64,000 bases of DNA, taken from NCBI GenBank assembly GCA_037833965.1, contig AP031354.1, positions 18,020,001 through 18,084,000 on the forward strand, read 5' to 3'. Source of the stretch: Marchantia polymorpha subsp. ruderalis. Lineage: Eukaryota; Streptophyta; Marchantiopsida; Marchantiales; Marchantiaceae. Made by a program: the position numbers and the translations under genes. The notes beneath the pieces were generated by a model, which was not told the DNA's origin, searched no databases, and saw only the letters and a program-made list of their open reading frames with translations. Positions within the stretch are counted from its first letter, which is position 1. Each line of letters starts with the position of its first letter. Below, piece by piece: positions 11,906 through 23,700 of the stretch.

Positions 11906-11997
11906 ACTTTGTACCCTGTGTGTTCCTCTGTCCCTGTGGGTTCGACCTTTCTACCACTATATTGCAGTTTTAGCCTTTAGTGGGTTATTACACTGTT

Positions 11998-13316
11998 TCC
12001 AATTCTTCCCATATAGTTACATTCCGCAAAGCTGAATTTTGAAGAATCAAGTCACAAGACACTTGACTTTAACTCTATCCCGTTTAACTTATGATTTACT
12101 CCTAAATTATTTTCTGAAAATGGATTTTCAGATATTTGGCAGAAGTGTTGATAGCCATAGTGCACACAAATAATTTATAAAAACAAACGTGGTTGTAGCA
12201 TAAATTTTCACAAATGTATCAACTAACTTACACCAACTTAACAAAAATGTGCCATAATTGTGCTCTACCATATGTTCGTACCACTTACTCGAGTGATACT
12301 TCATCAACATAGTATGCATTTCATGGGTCTAACATAAAGAGCTAGGGTGCTACGACAATATATTTCTAATTGCCTATATCCAAACAATTGAATTTGAAAA
12401 CCAACTGATTTTGTTGATACGTTGTTGTCATCAACATACCAATCATGTACCCAATTGATCGCAAGCATGCACATACATCTTCTATGAGCATTCCTCTCTA
12501 AATACAGCAATAGTACTCTTGAATTCCCTATTTTGTTTTTTAAAAATTTTGTATTTCCAACAGAAATATCTTTGTTAATCTAGGTGACTATACTAGAGAA
12601 ACTAATAGAGTCACTCAACTAAAACTTTGATGTTACACTATCTTTGTTGATCTAGCTGGCTTTACTAAAAAAAACCAACGAAGTTATTCAACTAAAACAT
12701 TGCGCTGATTGTTTCTAACATTAAGTGACCTTACTAATTAAAAGTTGGATAGTCTCTTCCACACATCACAATGGTGTAAATGAATTCACGGTTATTAAAA
12801 GCTCTTGAATGTTAGTTTTGGCTTAAATAGAGCTACAATGATTATTTAACTTCATTATAGTTCTTGATATTTGTTGCCTGAAGTTTGATGGATTCTACTA
12901 AACCTAATTCGAAGAGATCTCATAAAAATCCATTTCAATCGAAAAAATTATTATAATATGATCTCTATATAGCAAGTTATGAATTGGATGATCTTCTTTA
13001 GTGTTATTGTTAGGTGTCGATTCTGTATATGTTTTTGATGTGAATAAACTGCTAAAATATCCTCTACATCTTAGACATTTGAGTAGAATACTTTCAAAAT
13101 AGACAACTACATGCAGCACCTTTGCATTAATCACCAAGTGAGATGGAGAGTATCAAAAGCTTTTAACAGAAGATAATATCAATTATTTTGCAATTTTTAT
13201 CAAACATGCCAAACTATTTATCATTTTATAAAAAATGAATATGCCGTCAGTACTTTTATTATTTGAGCTTCAAGTTTGACTTGATTATAAAAGAAATGCT
13301 CTAAAGTGAAAACAAT
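11998..13316. other. AT-rich intergenic DNA
   Basis: About 1.3 kb of AT-rich sequence with no frame over 80 residues that looks like protein. It may be decayed upstream sequence of the hAT-like remnant that follows. Confidence 0.5.
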
Positions 13317-14910
13317 TTGGATCGTCAATCTCGAGTAAATGCAATGTCACTCTTTAAATTGATTGAAGATGACAATTATTGCATTCAAATGAGTCACAAA
13401 AAAAAGTTTGAGCTAGTAACTTGTTTTGTTGCACGAGGAACATCTTTTTGGATGGCTCCTGATGCAGTTCAAGATGCAATAGAGGTATGTGACATTTCCA
13501 AACTTAAATTTTGCAATGAATATCTTATTGCTTCTTATGTAAGGATCTTATGGGCCATATTCATTGAAAACATTGCATAGATTCTTCATTCCGCATGTAC
13601 CTTTTTTGTGGTTTTTACATGAAGTATTTTGGATTAATGTTTGAATTTGATTTTATCAAAAATCATCTCTTCAAAATGTTCACCTTATTACATTTGCTTT
13701 TTTTGGTAGACATACAGGAATGACAATGTTTCAGATGTTTTCAAAGTTATTTGATGCAGCTTGTCTCTCATGGAAAGAAAAACTAATTGGATGTTCAATT
13801 GATGGTGCTACAAATATGACAGGACATTTATTTGAAGTTGTCAAGCGTATTCAGGAGATGGTTAGATCATAGTTCATTTGTGTCTGGTGTTTGTTACTTA
13901 AGATAGATATTGTGATGCAGAAGATTTACAAAAACGTTATTTGTGGATTTTATAACACTCTTATCTCATTGATCTTTGTTTTACGACGTAAGATGATTTT
14001 GATTGATGAAATGCAAGCCATTTGTTGGGCTATTTGTTGGGCTTCCATGTCTTGTGTATCACATTTTTTTTGTCAAATGAAGATTTGAAATCATTGTTTA
14101 TTATGACCAAAGTGATGCTTCTCGACGGTTTCGCTGCATGCCCTCATTGTTTTGGTGGATTTTGATTGCAATTGTAAGCGAGCTTTTTGGCCATGTGAGC
14201 GAATGTGTGGAAATTTTACAAGCTAGAAGAACCACTTTGCAAAAGCAAAAGCCAATTCTTCAAGATTTGTTAGCTAACTTACAACGCTTTGCATGTGTAG
14301 AGCGAGTTGGTATTGAGTTAAACTCGTCCTCAGCGTACGACATCGTTATCTTGGACAGATGTCAAGTTACTCATGTCAATCTGATTGGATCGATTGAAGA
14401 TCATGATCTGTTTGCTATCCAATCGTTGGCAGAGCTCGACAAAGAGTTAAAAATTACGGATCTGCTTTCAGCTATCAATCTTAGCAAGGTAGAAGTGATA
14501 CGTGATGAATTCAACCATGCGAGTTTTAGTATTTTGCCTTGTTGCTTACCTCAGAAACTTGTAGCTTTGAAAACACGAAAAGTTGTTCAACTAGTTCTAA
14601 AATATTAAGATAATTTCAAAATTTCTTGTAAACAAAAGTACATAGATAAAATAGTGGAAGAAAACAAATAGCTTTTGATTTTTGTGAACCAGGAACATCT
14701 ACTTTGTAATGTGTTAAATTGATTGACTGAAGAGTCCGATTTCAGTTAGTTAATCCAGGTATTAAGAATAGATCTACTCAAATCATGAAGTTTTTTTTGA
14801 GTATTAGCTTGCCCATTTCCAAACACTACAATAGTGGAAAGTGAATTGTCAGTGCTCAATGGGAATATGATATTCACAAATATAAAATAAAATTCATCTC
14901 TCTCAAAGGT
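13317..14910 (+). pseudogene. Decayed hAT-like transposase, remnant 1
   Basis: Successive frames on one strand match the order of motifs I associate with a hAT-type (RNase H-like) transposase family. An upstream helical segment (LFKLIEDDNY to EYLIASYVRIL) comes first. The catalytic-region signature SIDGATNMTGHLFEVVKRIQ follows near 13795-13860. Then come a VWC-like segment, FYNTLISLIFVLRR near 13945, and WWILIAIVSELFGHVSECVE near 14150. Finally a dimerisation-region piece (IVESELSVLNG) appears near 14830. Several stops and frame changes break it, for example TAG in frame near 13870. The LINE at 14915 interrupts or abuts its 3' end. This is a non-functional relic. Confidence 0.7.
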
Positions 14911-14914
14911 GTAT

Positions 14915-14940
14915 TAAATGGTAAATGGTAAATGGTAAAT
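14915..14940 (-). repeat. Heptamer tail of the LINE
   Basis: Three tandem TAAATGG units plus a partial one. On the minus strand this lies just past the LINE ORF and is its 3' tail, a short tandem repeat instead of poly(A). Confidence 0.8.
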
Positions 14941-15032
14941 AGATCAAGCCCGTGGGACCCAAAGAGTCAAAAGGCTAAAAAACACAATACAAACAAATCA
15001 ACTCCAAACTAGGAGAGAACCAAAAGAACCCC

Positions 15033-16877
15033 CTAGCTAGTGCCCAAAGCACTAGAACGGTAACTAATAATATCCCTAATGTAACAACCTAAATCATAAG
15101 GCTCGAGTTGAAGCAGAGAAAAGAAATTCTCGACATCAACTTTATGCGCCACTCGAATCTCTACATACCTAGTACAAGTAAGAAATACATGCTCTTCATC
15201 CTCAACTTTTCTTCCATCACATAGCCTACAAATACGTTCACTCCTATCAATGTTCAACCAACGCCCTTCTTCAATCCCAAGACTATGAGATCCAGTTCTA
15301 TGTCTAGCAATAATATGACGTAAAGAAGTAGATATCTCTGCAAGTAAGTATCCTTGCTCACAATAAACAAGCATAGGATTCACATGAAGTTGATAAAACT
15401 GCATCTTGGTGCCTCGTGTGCTCCACATAATGCTGAGAAATTCCTCCTTAATACGCTCGCGTAGGGCAATAGGTTGCAAATTCCAATTGAGTTCCGTCAC
15501 ATTCCACCTCAAAGACCAAGTCACCACATCTGCAAACCAACCCTTAGGACGTGTGGCACGCAAAGCTTCAAGAGGAAGTCGAGAAGCATCAAGAGATCTC
15601 ACTCTTTTGACGTAAGTGATAGTCAAAAAGAGAGCTTCAGCCTCAAGAGGTAGACAACCTGTTTCCGCAAGAAGAATTGCATAAGAAGTTTGGGTCCTCA
15701 CACCCAATTCTTCTTGTAAGAAGATCTTTTGCACCCTCTCCAAACGCTGCCAACCTGTCTTCTTACAACCAGGACCCCACACTTGTGTTCCATATAAGAT
15801 AACGGGAAACACTAAGCTCCTGAATAAGAATTTCCTAAGACTCCAAGACACTAGATGAGCTCCTCTACATCCATTTAGCAATGAATATAGAGCTTTGAAA
15901 CCAGCTTCTACCCTCTTTTGCACACAAAGTGCCCAACTATAATCAGATGAGAAATCAATGCCCAAATATTTGTAACTTTTCACTTGTTCCAACTCTAATC
16001 CTTTGTAACAGAAAGAGAGCTTGGATCTAGTGCCCACAAGAATGACTTTGGACTTCTCCAAATTGACTTCCATCTGATTTTGAGTACAAAAGCTAGCCAA
16101 AGTGTCAAGGTGTTTCTGTAAACTAGTGGCATCACGTGCTAGTAATATGACATCATATGCATACAAAAGAGCTTTGATGACAAAGCCTCCAAGTTTAACA
16201 CCTTCGCTATCACAATCCTCCAACCATCTTTCTATATCATCTATGAAAACTCCAAAGAGAGTGGGAGAGAGAGGACAACCTTGAATGACTCCAATGGTGC
16301 TGATAATCTCTTCGGTTTGAGAAGTGTTGATCTTGGCCCGAACTGAGTGGTATAATGCAGCCACCGCTGCCAAGAGATCTGATGGTACTCCAATGGTTTG
16401 CAATCTTTGCCATAAAAGCTCACGAGGTACTGCGTCAAAAGCTTTCTTGAAATCAATGAAGGCACAAAACAAAGCTTTTCCATTACCCTTGGATTTCTCC
16501 CATAGAACACGTAAAACCAGGATATGGTCTATAATGTTGAATGTAGGACGAAAACCAGCTTGGATCCGCGCTCTCTTCTGACAAGATTCAGTCCATGTGC
16601 TCAACTTTGACTCCACCAATTTGCCAAATAACTTGGCAAAAATACTACCCACCATGATAGTGCGATAGTTTGTCACCAAGGCCTTGCTCCCAGATTTGTG
16701 AATAGGAACAATCTTCCGTAGAGACCAAGATGAAGGAAAGCCATGAATAGCAGCATCCTCTAACACTTTCGTGAGTATAGGCCCAATAGCATCTCCTCCC
16801 CACTTGAGAAGTTCAATGGAAAGCCCATCCAAATCCTCACATTTACCATTTGCCAATTGTCTGAGTTGAGTCATCAC
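15033..16877 (-). pseudogene. LINE reverse transcriptase, catalytic motif mutated
   Basis: An open frame of 614 residues covering the non-LTR reverse transcriptase and C-terminal region. Visible motifs in order are LANGKCEDLDGLSIELLKW, VPIHKSGSK, NYRTIMVGSIFAKLFGKL, FIDFKKAFDAVPRELLW, GVIQGCPLSPTLFGVFIDDI, then the active-site motif and LGIDFS. The C-terminal part contains a Cys-rich CRLCDGRKVEDEEHVFLTC zinc-finger-like motif typical of LINE ORF2. The active site reads YAYD where YADD is required, so the first catalytic Asp is lost. The N-terminal endonuclease is missing. The frame has stayed open although the enzyme should be inactive, which points to a recent insertion. Confidence 0.88.
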
Positions 16878-16903
16878 TTCAACTTCAAAGTCATTACATT
16901 GAG

Positions 16904-18584
16904 GTCAAATTTGGACTTTATTGAAGAAAACATGAGATATTTATGTCAAGCTCCGTATATTAGTATTTGTTTTGAGAATTACACTTATTTTGTTGAGATA
17001 CTACACATATGGAATCCGACGTCTATAGAGTGGACTGTCTATGAATGTTTTCATAAAACCATCAATGCTTGTTAATAAATCATAAGTGGTCTTATATGTA
17101 ATAAAAGGTTGTGATGTTATGGACATTTTTTATTCATGTCGCTTGTGTTAATAACTCAATTGGATTAATTGCCTTATTCAGATATCAAGATTTTCTACAT
17201 AGTTTTTTGATCATAGCACATATATTCAAACCTCTTCATTATATAAAGAACCCGATCATCTCAAAAGATGGCATTTAGATGAAATGTTGAAGTAAGAGTG
17301 GATTATAAATTTACTCTCATTTGATGAACACATTACACTGTAATCTATCATGTGCACTAATTATTCATATTAGGCATTTTAAAATTAGATGTCTAATATC
17401 CCTAATATCAAATGTCTTGATTCCCTAATCTTCAAAACAATTTCTCGAACATTCAACGTAGGAAAAAAGAGGAGTCGTTTTGCTCGCGTTCTCCGTCTAA
17501 AGTGGGCGTTAACTAAGGTATCAAAAACTTTGAAGATTGACTATACACCCGCCAATTTACCAATATTCTGTTTGTTTTTTATCTGAAAATACAATGTCTT
17601 CTTTCTTCACTATACTGATGTATAGTAACATTCACTTGTACGATGGAAACTCGCAGATGTATTGAAGGCTCTCACCTCGCCCGAAGCAATAGCAGATGAG
17701 TGGCAGAGAAACAAGATGCAAGTATTTGGATTGGCACAGATCGGAAATGTCAGATGTACTAAATGAAATTGTTTGACGGAATCCACGTCTCGAACCGGTG
17801 CTTGGAGGATTGTCAGGTTTCTTTTGAAGTCAAAGAATTGTCACATCATGAGGTGTGAAAGTTCCGGGTGGATAACTACTACAAGTATTGTATCATGCTT
17901 CAGAATTATGACAACATAATCAACTGAACCCATTCCTAGTCAAGCTTAATTCTTATCTGAAGTCTTGTCTAATGTTCTGAAGTTTTATCCTGAAATAGAG
18001 AGAGTGGCATCCGAAGCTTGTTTCATTTAACCAGAGAAATCATCACATCAATAACTGATAAACAAAACTCGGTACCATCTTCACTGTCAATGCCCTAGCT
18101 ACTAGTAGAATTTCATCAGTTTAAAAATTTAAGTCTAAACCAGATCGTTGTAACACTTTAAATTTGAGTGTTCATGGAGAACTTTTTTGACGTTTCAGAA
18201 AGAGCAGCTCAAAGCTCGAAGCAATCGTAGAATTTGTGTATTGCTTTCACACAACTATAGCTGATGTCTATACAGCGGCATGCATGCTAACCTTAACTGC
18301 ACTTCCAAGACCAAGATCTGCAGAACACGTACTGGCCTTCTCCTATGCGTGTTGGCTTATACATTTCTTTGTATGCCTCCCAGATGTCCGCTTAGCATGA
18401 GCAGATAGAACTTTATGGCTCAGCTCCAGAATTCCGAGCATTATGTCATGATGTCGACAATTTTTTGACGTTTTTTTAACGCAGAGGAAAAAAAACTTTT
18501 AATATATCACCGACAAATAGAGTCGTCTTGAATCTTGATGAGCTGACGAATGCTGATCAAGGCTGCGTTTGAACTGCAGTCTAA
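16904..18584. other. AT-rich intergenic DNA
   Basis: About 1.7 kb of AT-rich sequence without a convincing frame. It may include scattered remains of the interrupted hAT-like element. Nothing else was recognised. Confidence 0.45.
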
Positions 18585-19040
18585 TCGATGAACTATTTCA
18601 GCTGAGATATTCATTGTGTTGCCGTGTCACTTGCCTTTCATATTTGCTTCTGCACTTTTTTGGAACATTTTCATTGTTTCACCTAAGATATTGATTGTTT
18701 CTGTTGTGTCACTTGCTTTTCATATTTCATTCTGCACTATTTTGGAACATTTCCATTGTTTTAGTTGAGATATTCATTAAATCTATCGTGTCACTTGCCT
18801 TTCATATTTCCTTCTGCACTTTTTTGGAACATTTTCATTGTTTTAGTTGAGATATTCATTATTTCTATTGTGTCACTTGCCTTTCATATTTCCTTCTGCA
18901 CTTTTTTGGAACATTTTCATTGTTTCAGCTGAGATATTGATTGTTTTTGTAGTGCCACTTGACTTTCATATTTCTTTCTGCACATTTCTGAAACACTTTC
19001 ATTGTTTCAGTTGAGATATTCATTGTTTCATCGTTCTCCA
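18585..19040. repeat. 82-bp minisatellite, about 5.5 copies
   Basis: The landmark TGGAACATTTTCATTGTTT recurs at 18661, 18743, 18825 and 18907, with a diverged copy at 18989: an exact 82-bp spacing. Each unit also holds GAGATATTCATT, GTGTCACTTGCCTTTCATATTT and CTTCTGCAC. Outer units are more diverged than the central two, as in a decaying tandem array. Confidence 0.93.
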
Positions 19041-19329
19041 CATACGAGCAGGAATAATATGGATTACTTATTTTGAACTGCAGTGGAGCTCTGCTTGTCA
19101 TTTGTACGAGTAGGTGGAATCTTCGTGGCTGCCAAAGGGTCATGGTCCTGTGGTTTGTAAATCTACCGACATTTTCCTATAGATGTTGAAGCATATAAAA
19201 TGAACCTAACATACCTTTTTTAACCACAGTCGTCTAGATTGTCGTATGTGTGGTCTAGAGAGAAAGCATCATTGCTACCTAAGGTTTAGATATGTGCTAA
19301 AGAGTGGTGGTTTAATCTTTTTCTCATGA

Positions 19330-19776
19330 ATCTTGATTTTCAAGAAGAAGTGGAATCTGCCAAGAAGGCAATAGGCTTACTTGGAGCGTCTTTTACCCAT
19401 GGCTGGAAAAGCAAAACGGCCGAACGCGGTGCCAACGCCCATGACACCTTTCAATTCGTTGCATCAACTGGAATATAGTCTTCAGATTTTAGAAGGAGAT
19501 GCTATCACTAGTCGGATCATTGCAATTGCATGCAGATTCTTTACAGCCTTTGGTGGGAGAGCAAAATTGGTGCAAAACATCAAAAAGCTATCACGAAGAA
19601 AACGTTCGGTTCAGCGTTTCATCCTGAAAATTATATAGGTACATTCATGTCAAAAGCGGGCCCTGATTCGTTGGGAAGAGTATCAATCACTCTCTACAGA
19701 AAGTAAGATGATTTACTTAGACATTGATCTTCCCTTTGTGAACTCAATCCTGTCACATCCTGACAAGTATAGTGAC
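19330..19776 (+). pseudogene. hAT-like gene remnant 2, 5' part (left of the insertion)
   Basis: This frame-broken segment reads FTHGWKSKTAERGANAHDT near 19410, then YLDIDLPFVNSILSHPDKYS near 19715-19772. It runs directly into the target-site duplication GTGAC (19772-19776). The same reading frame resumes at 36353 on the far side of the retrotransposon (DHVIYNLQKS...). The two halves are therefore one hAT-like coding region split by the insertion. A stop near 19475 shows decay, or an intron, within this half. Confidence 0.65.
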
Positions 19777-20747
19777 TGTAATAACCCACTAAAGGCTAAA
19801 ACTGCAATATAGTGGTAGAAAGGTCGAACCCACAGGGACAGAGGAACACACAGGGTACAAAGTGTCACGTTTTAACAGACTATTGAGGAGTTTGAATTCT
19901 CAGGCAACTGTCACTCCCAGAAATACTGCAAGTGTCCACTCGGAGCGCACTCGGAGGTCGCACAGTGCAGCGTAACACACACACACACACACACACACAC
20001 CTGAAACTACAGAAACACAACCCAGAGATCCGTTAGGACCTCTACTTCAAGATTTCAGGGGGAAAGTCTCTCACGAGCACACTCGGCAAAGCTGCGCGCA
20101 GTGACTTCCAACTCCGGCTTTTACAACGCTTCCACTAGCTTGCTGCTAGTGTAGGAGACCCGGTTTGGACTACCTACTTCGGATCGAAGTCACTCAGACG
20201 CGGTAAACAACACTCTCAACTCACAAAACGCGCAGAGAACACAGGTCCGCACTGAAGGACTCACTGAGAAACATTCCAGTAACACAACAACAGTCTATTG
20301 AAGAGTTTGAATTCTCAGGCACTTGTCATTCCCAGAAATACTACAGGGGTTACCCTCAAGGCACCTGCTGCAGCGTAACCTGAATTTACAACCAAGGCTT
20401 ACACGAAGTAGCAAAACTTCACTTTGGCATTCAGGGGAAAAATCCCAAGGAGTACAATCAGAAAGAAACACTCGAAGGTGTAGGGGCGAAACTGTTCAAG
20501 TATCTAACTAGTCACTGGCTCTGAGCATCGGCAATCACCCGCAGGTGCAGATCCGAACTACTCAAGTCTCTAACCAATGTACTAGCTCTGAACATTCGGC
20601 CGAAGGCCTTCAGCTACAAAATGCGGAACGCTAAGTTGTAACTCCTCGTGCGTGGTGACAGAACTTAAGGACACAAACACGCAAAGGAAATGGGTTCCTG
20701 ATCTGCACTTCTGATGGGAAAGAACCCCAGGCAAAACGCCTGGAACT

Positions 20748-20755
20748 ATTTTATA
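20748..20755 (-). promoter_or_regulatory. LTR TATA box, 3' LTR
   Basis: TATAAAAT on the minus strand, followed by the same CCAGGC hairpin as in the solo LTR. In the 3' LTR it could drive read-out into flanking DNA toward lower coordinates. Confidence 0.7.
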
Positions 20756-20791
20756 CCTTCTAAGTCCTACCTAACACTACACTGTACTACG

Positions 20792-23700
20792 CTACACGCC
20801 TGCACGGAACCACGCTACACTACACTCCGCGGAACCTGTACTACGTCTCCTGCGCGGCCGACTGCCGCGCACTAACTCCCTACCCTGCCACTCTTCCGCT
20901 CGACTGCGCAGTCCCAACCTCTGCAACGCCGCGGACACCTCCCCCTCGAGGGCGGACATGGTATCCTGTGCCTTCGACAGAAAGGCCTCGAGCTTCTTCG
21001 CTACCTTCCGCCGACTCCTACTGTCGCCTGACAACAACCCGGCTGCGCGCAATTCAAACTCACGCAGTGTGAGTTTCTCCTGCGCCTTCACTTCCCAGTG
21101 GGCGTAGCCCTTGAGACAGTGGGCGACTCGCCTCGCCGTCTCCACCTTCGTGCGATCCGCCTCCTTCCTGCGATCCTCTTCAATCGTCACTAATTGCGAT
21201 TCGGCTTCAGCACGTTGCGCTCTCAATTCGCCACACTCTGACTGCAAACTGCGGATTAATTCTTCATCCGCCTGCCGTGCGAGCTGACATTGTTCCAACA
21301 ACCGCGTCTGTCGCACGAGCTCCTCTGACAAAATCCGATTCTGGGCCTGCTCAGAATCGAGTGCTTCCTTGACCTTCACCTGCTCCTTGGTGAGCTCGCC
21401 CAGTTTCTCATCCTTCATCTTCTCGGAGTGCTTGTAGAATTTCTGATTAAGCTTGTACTGTCCCCACAAGCACTCATGCTTCTCCTTCAAGTCCCTCAAC
21501 TCCTGGTCCACTCTAGCTAATAGCTTGCTGGTGTGGACTTTAGTGCGAGTCCGCCTGCGCACTAACTCGATGTAAGATCCCGGCTGGAGTGGGTCGGCGT
21601 ATTTATCGACCTTGCGATCCAAGTACCGCAGCAACGGAATCACCTGCTCAGAGAGCGCCGCCGCCGGCGCTCCAACAATTTCCTCCTCCTCCTCCTCGGT
21701 GTCTTCTGCTCCTGACATTTCTTCCGTGGAGCCTCCGTCGTCATCATCCGAGTGGAGAATTTCAGTCGCCATTGATTGTGTCGGCGACTGCCCCGAGTGG
21801 GGCTGCACGTCCTCGACGTGTGCTGCCTGCGAAGGCACGGCTGCAGCCTCGCTGCTCGTCGCCAAAATGTCTAAGGCGGAAGGCGAATGTATCCGAGCGG
21901 CATCCCCGTCGCTCGCTGGTTGATTGCCTACCGCATTCTCTCTGTCGCTGTCGTCCGTCGCCGAAGGCGATTGAGCGGAGGGTGGCTGCGCGGGGTTGGA
22001 TTGCGCATCGCGTATCGAGATTTCATCCCGCGGACAGTCACTCCGCTCCTCCGTCTGCTGCTCCCTCGATCGGTCCGTGGGGGCTTTGCCCGGCCCGTGC
22101 GCAGGCGCATTTGCCGGCGCCTTGTCCGCCGCAGGCGTAGCGCCGCGGACATCTATCGCCGAAGGCGACATGGCCGGGGGCCGCACGCCCGATGTTCCTT
22201 GGCCTATAGGCCCTACCGCCGAAGGCGCATCTATCGGCGGACTTCCCGCCGATGGTGCGGCCTCCGCACGCTCCCTGCTCATATCTCCTTGGCTCGAAGG
22301 CCCTGGCGCCGAAGGCGCAAATTGCGGCGCGTGGTGCGCCGGAGGGTCTGGCCCCGAGGGCCGGTGTCTCGTAGGCGGTTCTTCCGCCGGCTCCTTCCCC
22401 TTCCTGCGTTGGAACGGGGGTGATTCTTGCCTGTGCACAGGCGGCACGTGCGGAGGTGCCCTGTGCACAGGCGACCTGTGCACAGGCGGACTGCTCCTTC
22501 CCACGCGTAAGCGTAGATCCACGTCCACTTGTGTTCGCCGATCCGCGGAGGCTCGTCCGTCCGCGGAGGTTTGCCTGTGCGCGAACGGAACATCTGTCCG
22601 CATCGCACGTGGTAACTCCGGAGGCCCTTGGCCCGTAGGCGGCCTCTCTCCCGACGAGGTTGCAGCGTGGCCCGTCTCTCGTGCGGTCGTCCGCGCTTCC
22701 TCTCGCCTCTCTGGCGACGCACTTCCTATCTCCGTCGCAATCGTCGCCGTGTTTGCACTGTCAGCTGGTAACACCAGTCTGCGTGCCTTCTGCTTCGGCC
22801 GGCTGTATGGCTCGCACAGCGGCCGCGGTCGAATGGGAGCAGAGGGTTCTTGATGCTGCTCCTCTTCAGACTCTTCCCTCCATCGCCGCTTCCGCGGCAC
22901 TCGCGCTGCAGGGGTGTGTCTCCCTTCGTCCCTCCGTCTTGATGGGGTAGAAGTCGGGGACTCCTCTGCGTCAGTATCGACCTCGTTCTCCCGCACATAC
23001 TTCCCGGGATGGTCGATGGACAATGGCGGAAAATGTTCAAGCTCCGCCGCTGTCAAACAATTCCGCTGTCGATAAAAATTGATGAGGAAAGGAGAAAGAT
23101 GGTTTAGAGTTCCCCCCTTCTCCTCAAACGCGTGCTGTCGCATCACCCTGTGCAGGATGCTCGCCCAGTGAATTGGAGTTCCCTCGATGACGCACTCCAC
23201 AAAAGAGACCTGCCACAATGTGATGTAGCAGGCGCGGTGCGGCTGCAGTAATTGCATCAGCGCCGCGGACAGAGTCCGGCGAAATCGATCTTTGTAATCA
23301 CGGGTCCTGTACCCATTCTTGGTAGACCTCCCGGTCTTGAACAGCTCCACAAATTGCGCTTCTTCTTGCTTGGTCACCTTGATGCTCTCGCTGTCGAAAA
23401 GGAGATGCCCTGGCATGCCAGCACATCTTCCCAACGCCTGCGCCCAATCTTGGACTGTCCACCGGTCAACATGCGGACGCAATCCGCGCGAGGGTGGTCC
23501 CTGTGGCTCTAGCCACTCGCGCACCATATTCGCGCAGATGTAATTCCATCCCCATAGCAAGAAATCGAGCTTTCTTGCTATTAAGCGCTCTTCGAAAGCG
23601 CGCAGCCCGTTCTGCGGCAGGCGAAGTGGCACCATCCGCAATCTGCTCGGTCTCGTCATTGCGTTCCTGGGGTTCGCTCGCCCGCTCATTCTACTTCCGC

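Larger units (their letters stand above)
6621..11992 (+). mobile_element. Solo LTR (5372 bp) of the giant-LTR Ty3/gypsy family
   Basis: The segment begins TGTGGTACCCC and ends GGGTTATTACA, the same termini as the two LTRs of the complete element at 19777-36352. It is flanked by the direct repeat CTGTT at 6616-6620 and 11993-11997, a 5-bp target-site duplication. No gag, pol, primer site or second LTR is adjacent. It is therefore a solo LTR, expected from recombination between the LTRs of a former full element. Relative to the other copies it differs by many substitutions but keeps its 1039-codon frame open. U3 holds a palindrome-rich leader and the ORF. A TATA box follows at 11021, then R-U5 with an internal duplication. 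Confidence 0.93.
14915..16903 (-). mobile_element. 5'-truncated LINE (non-LTR retrotransposon)
   Basis: About 2.0 kb, consisting of the reverse-transcriptase ORF, a short 3' region and the heptamer tail. Homology upstream stops near 16903, just before an in-frame stop on the minus strand. No endonuclease domain is present, as expected for 5' truncation during target-primed reverse transcription. It lies at the 3' edge of the hAT-like relic, and hAT-like motifs are readable right up to the tail, so it probably inserted into that relic. No convincing target-site duplication was found. Confidence 0.82.

Noticed and set aside
21996-22853. 285-residue frame antisense to the LTR ORF (also at 33173 and 8923)
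   Set aside because: Shadow of the Pro/Ser/Arg-rich linker; high GC keeps the opposite frame open. No independent conservation was visible.
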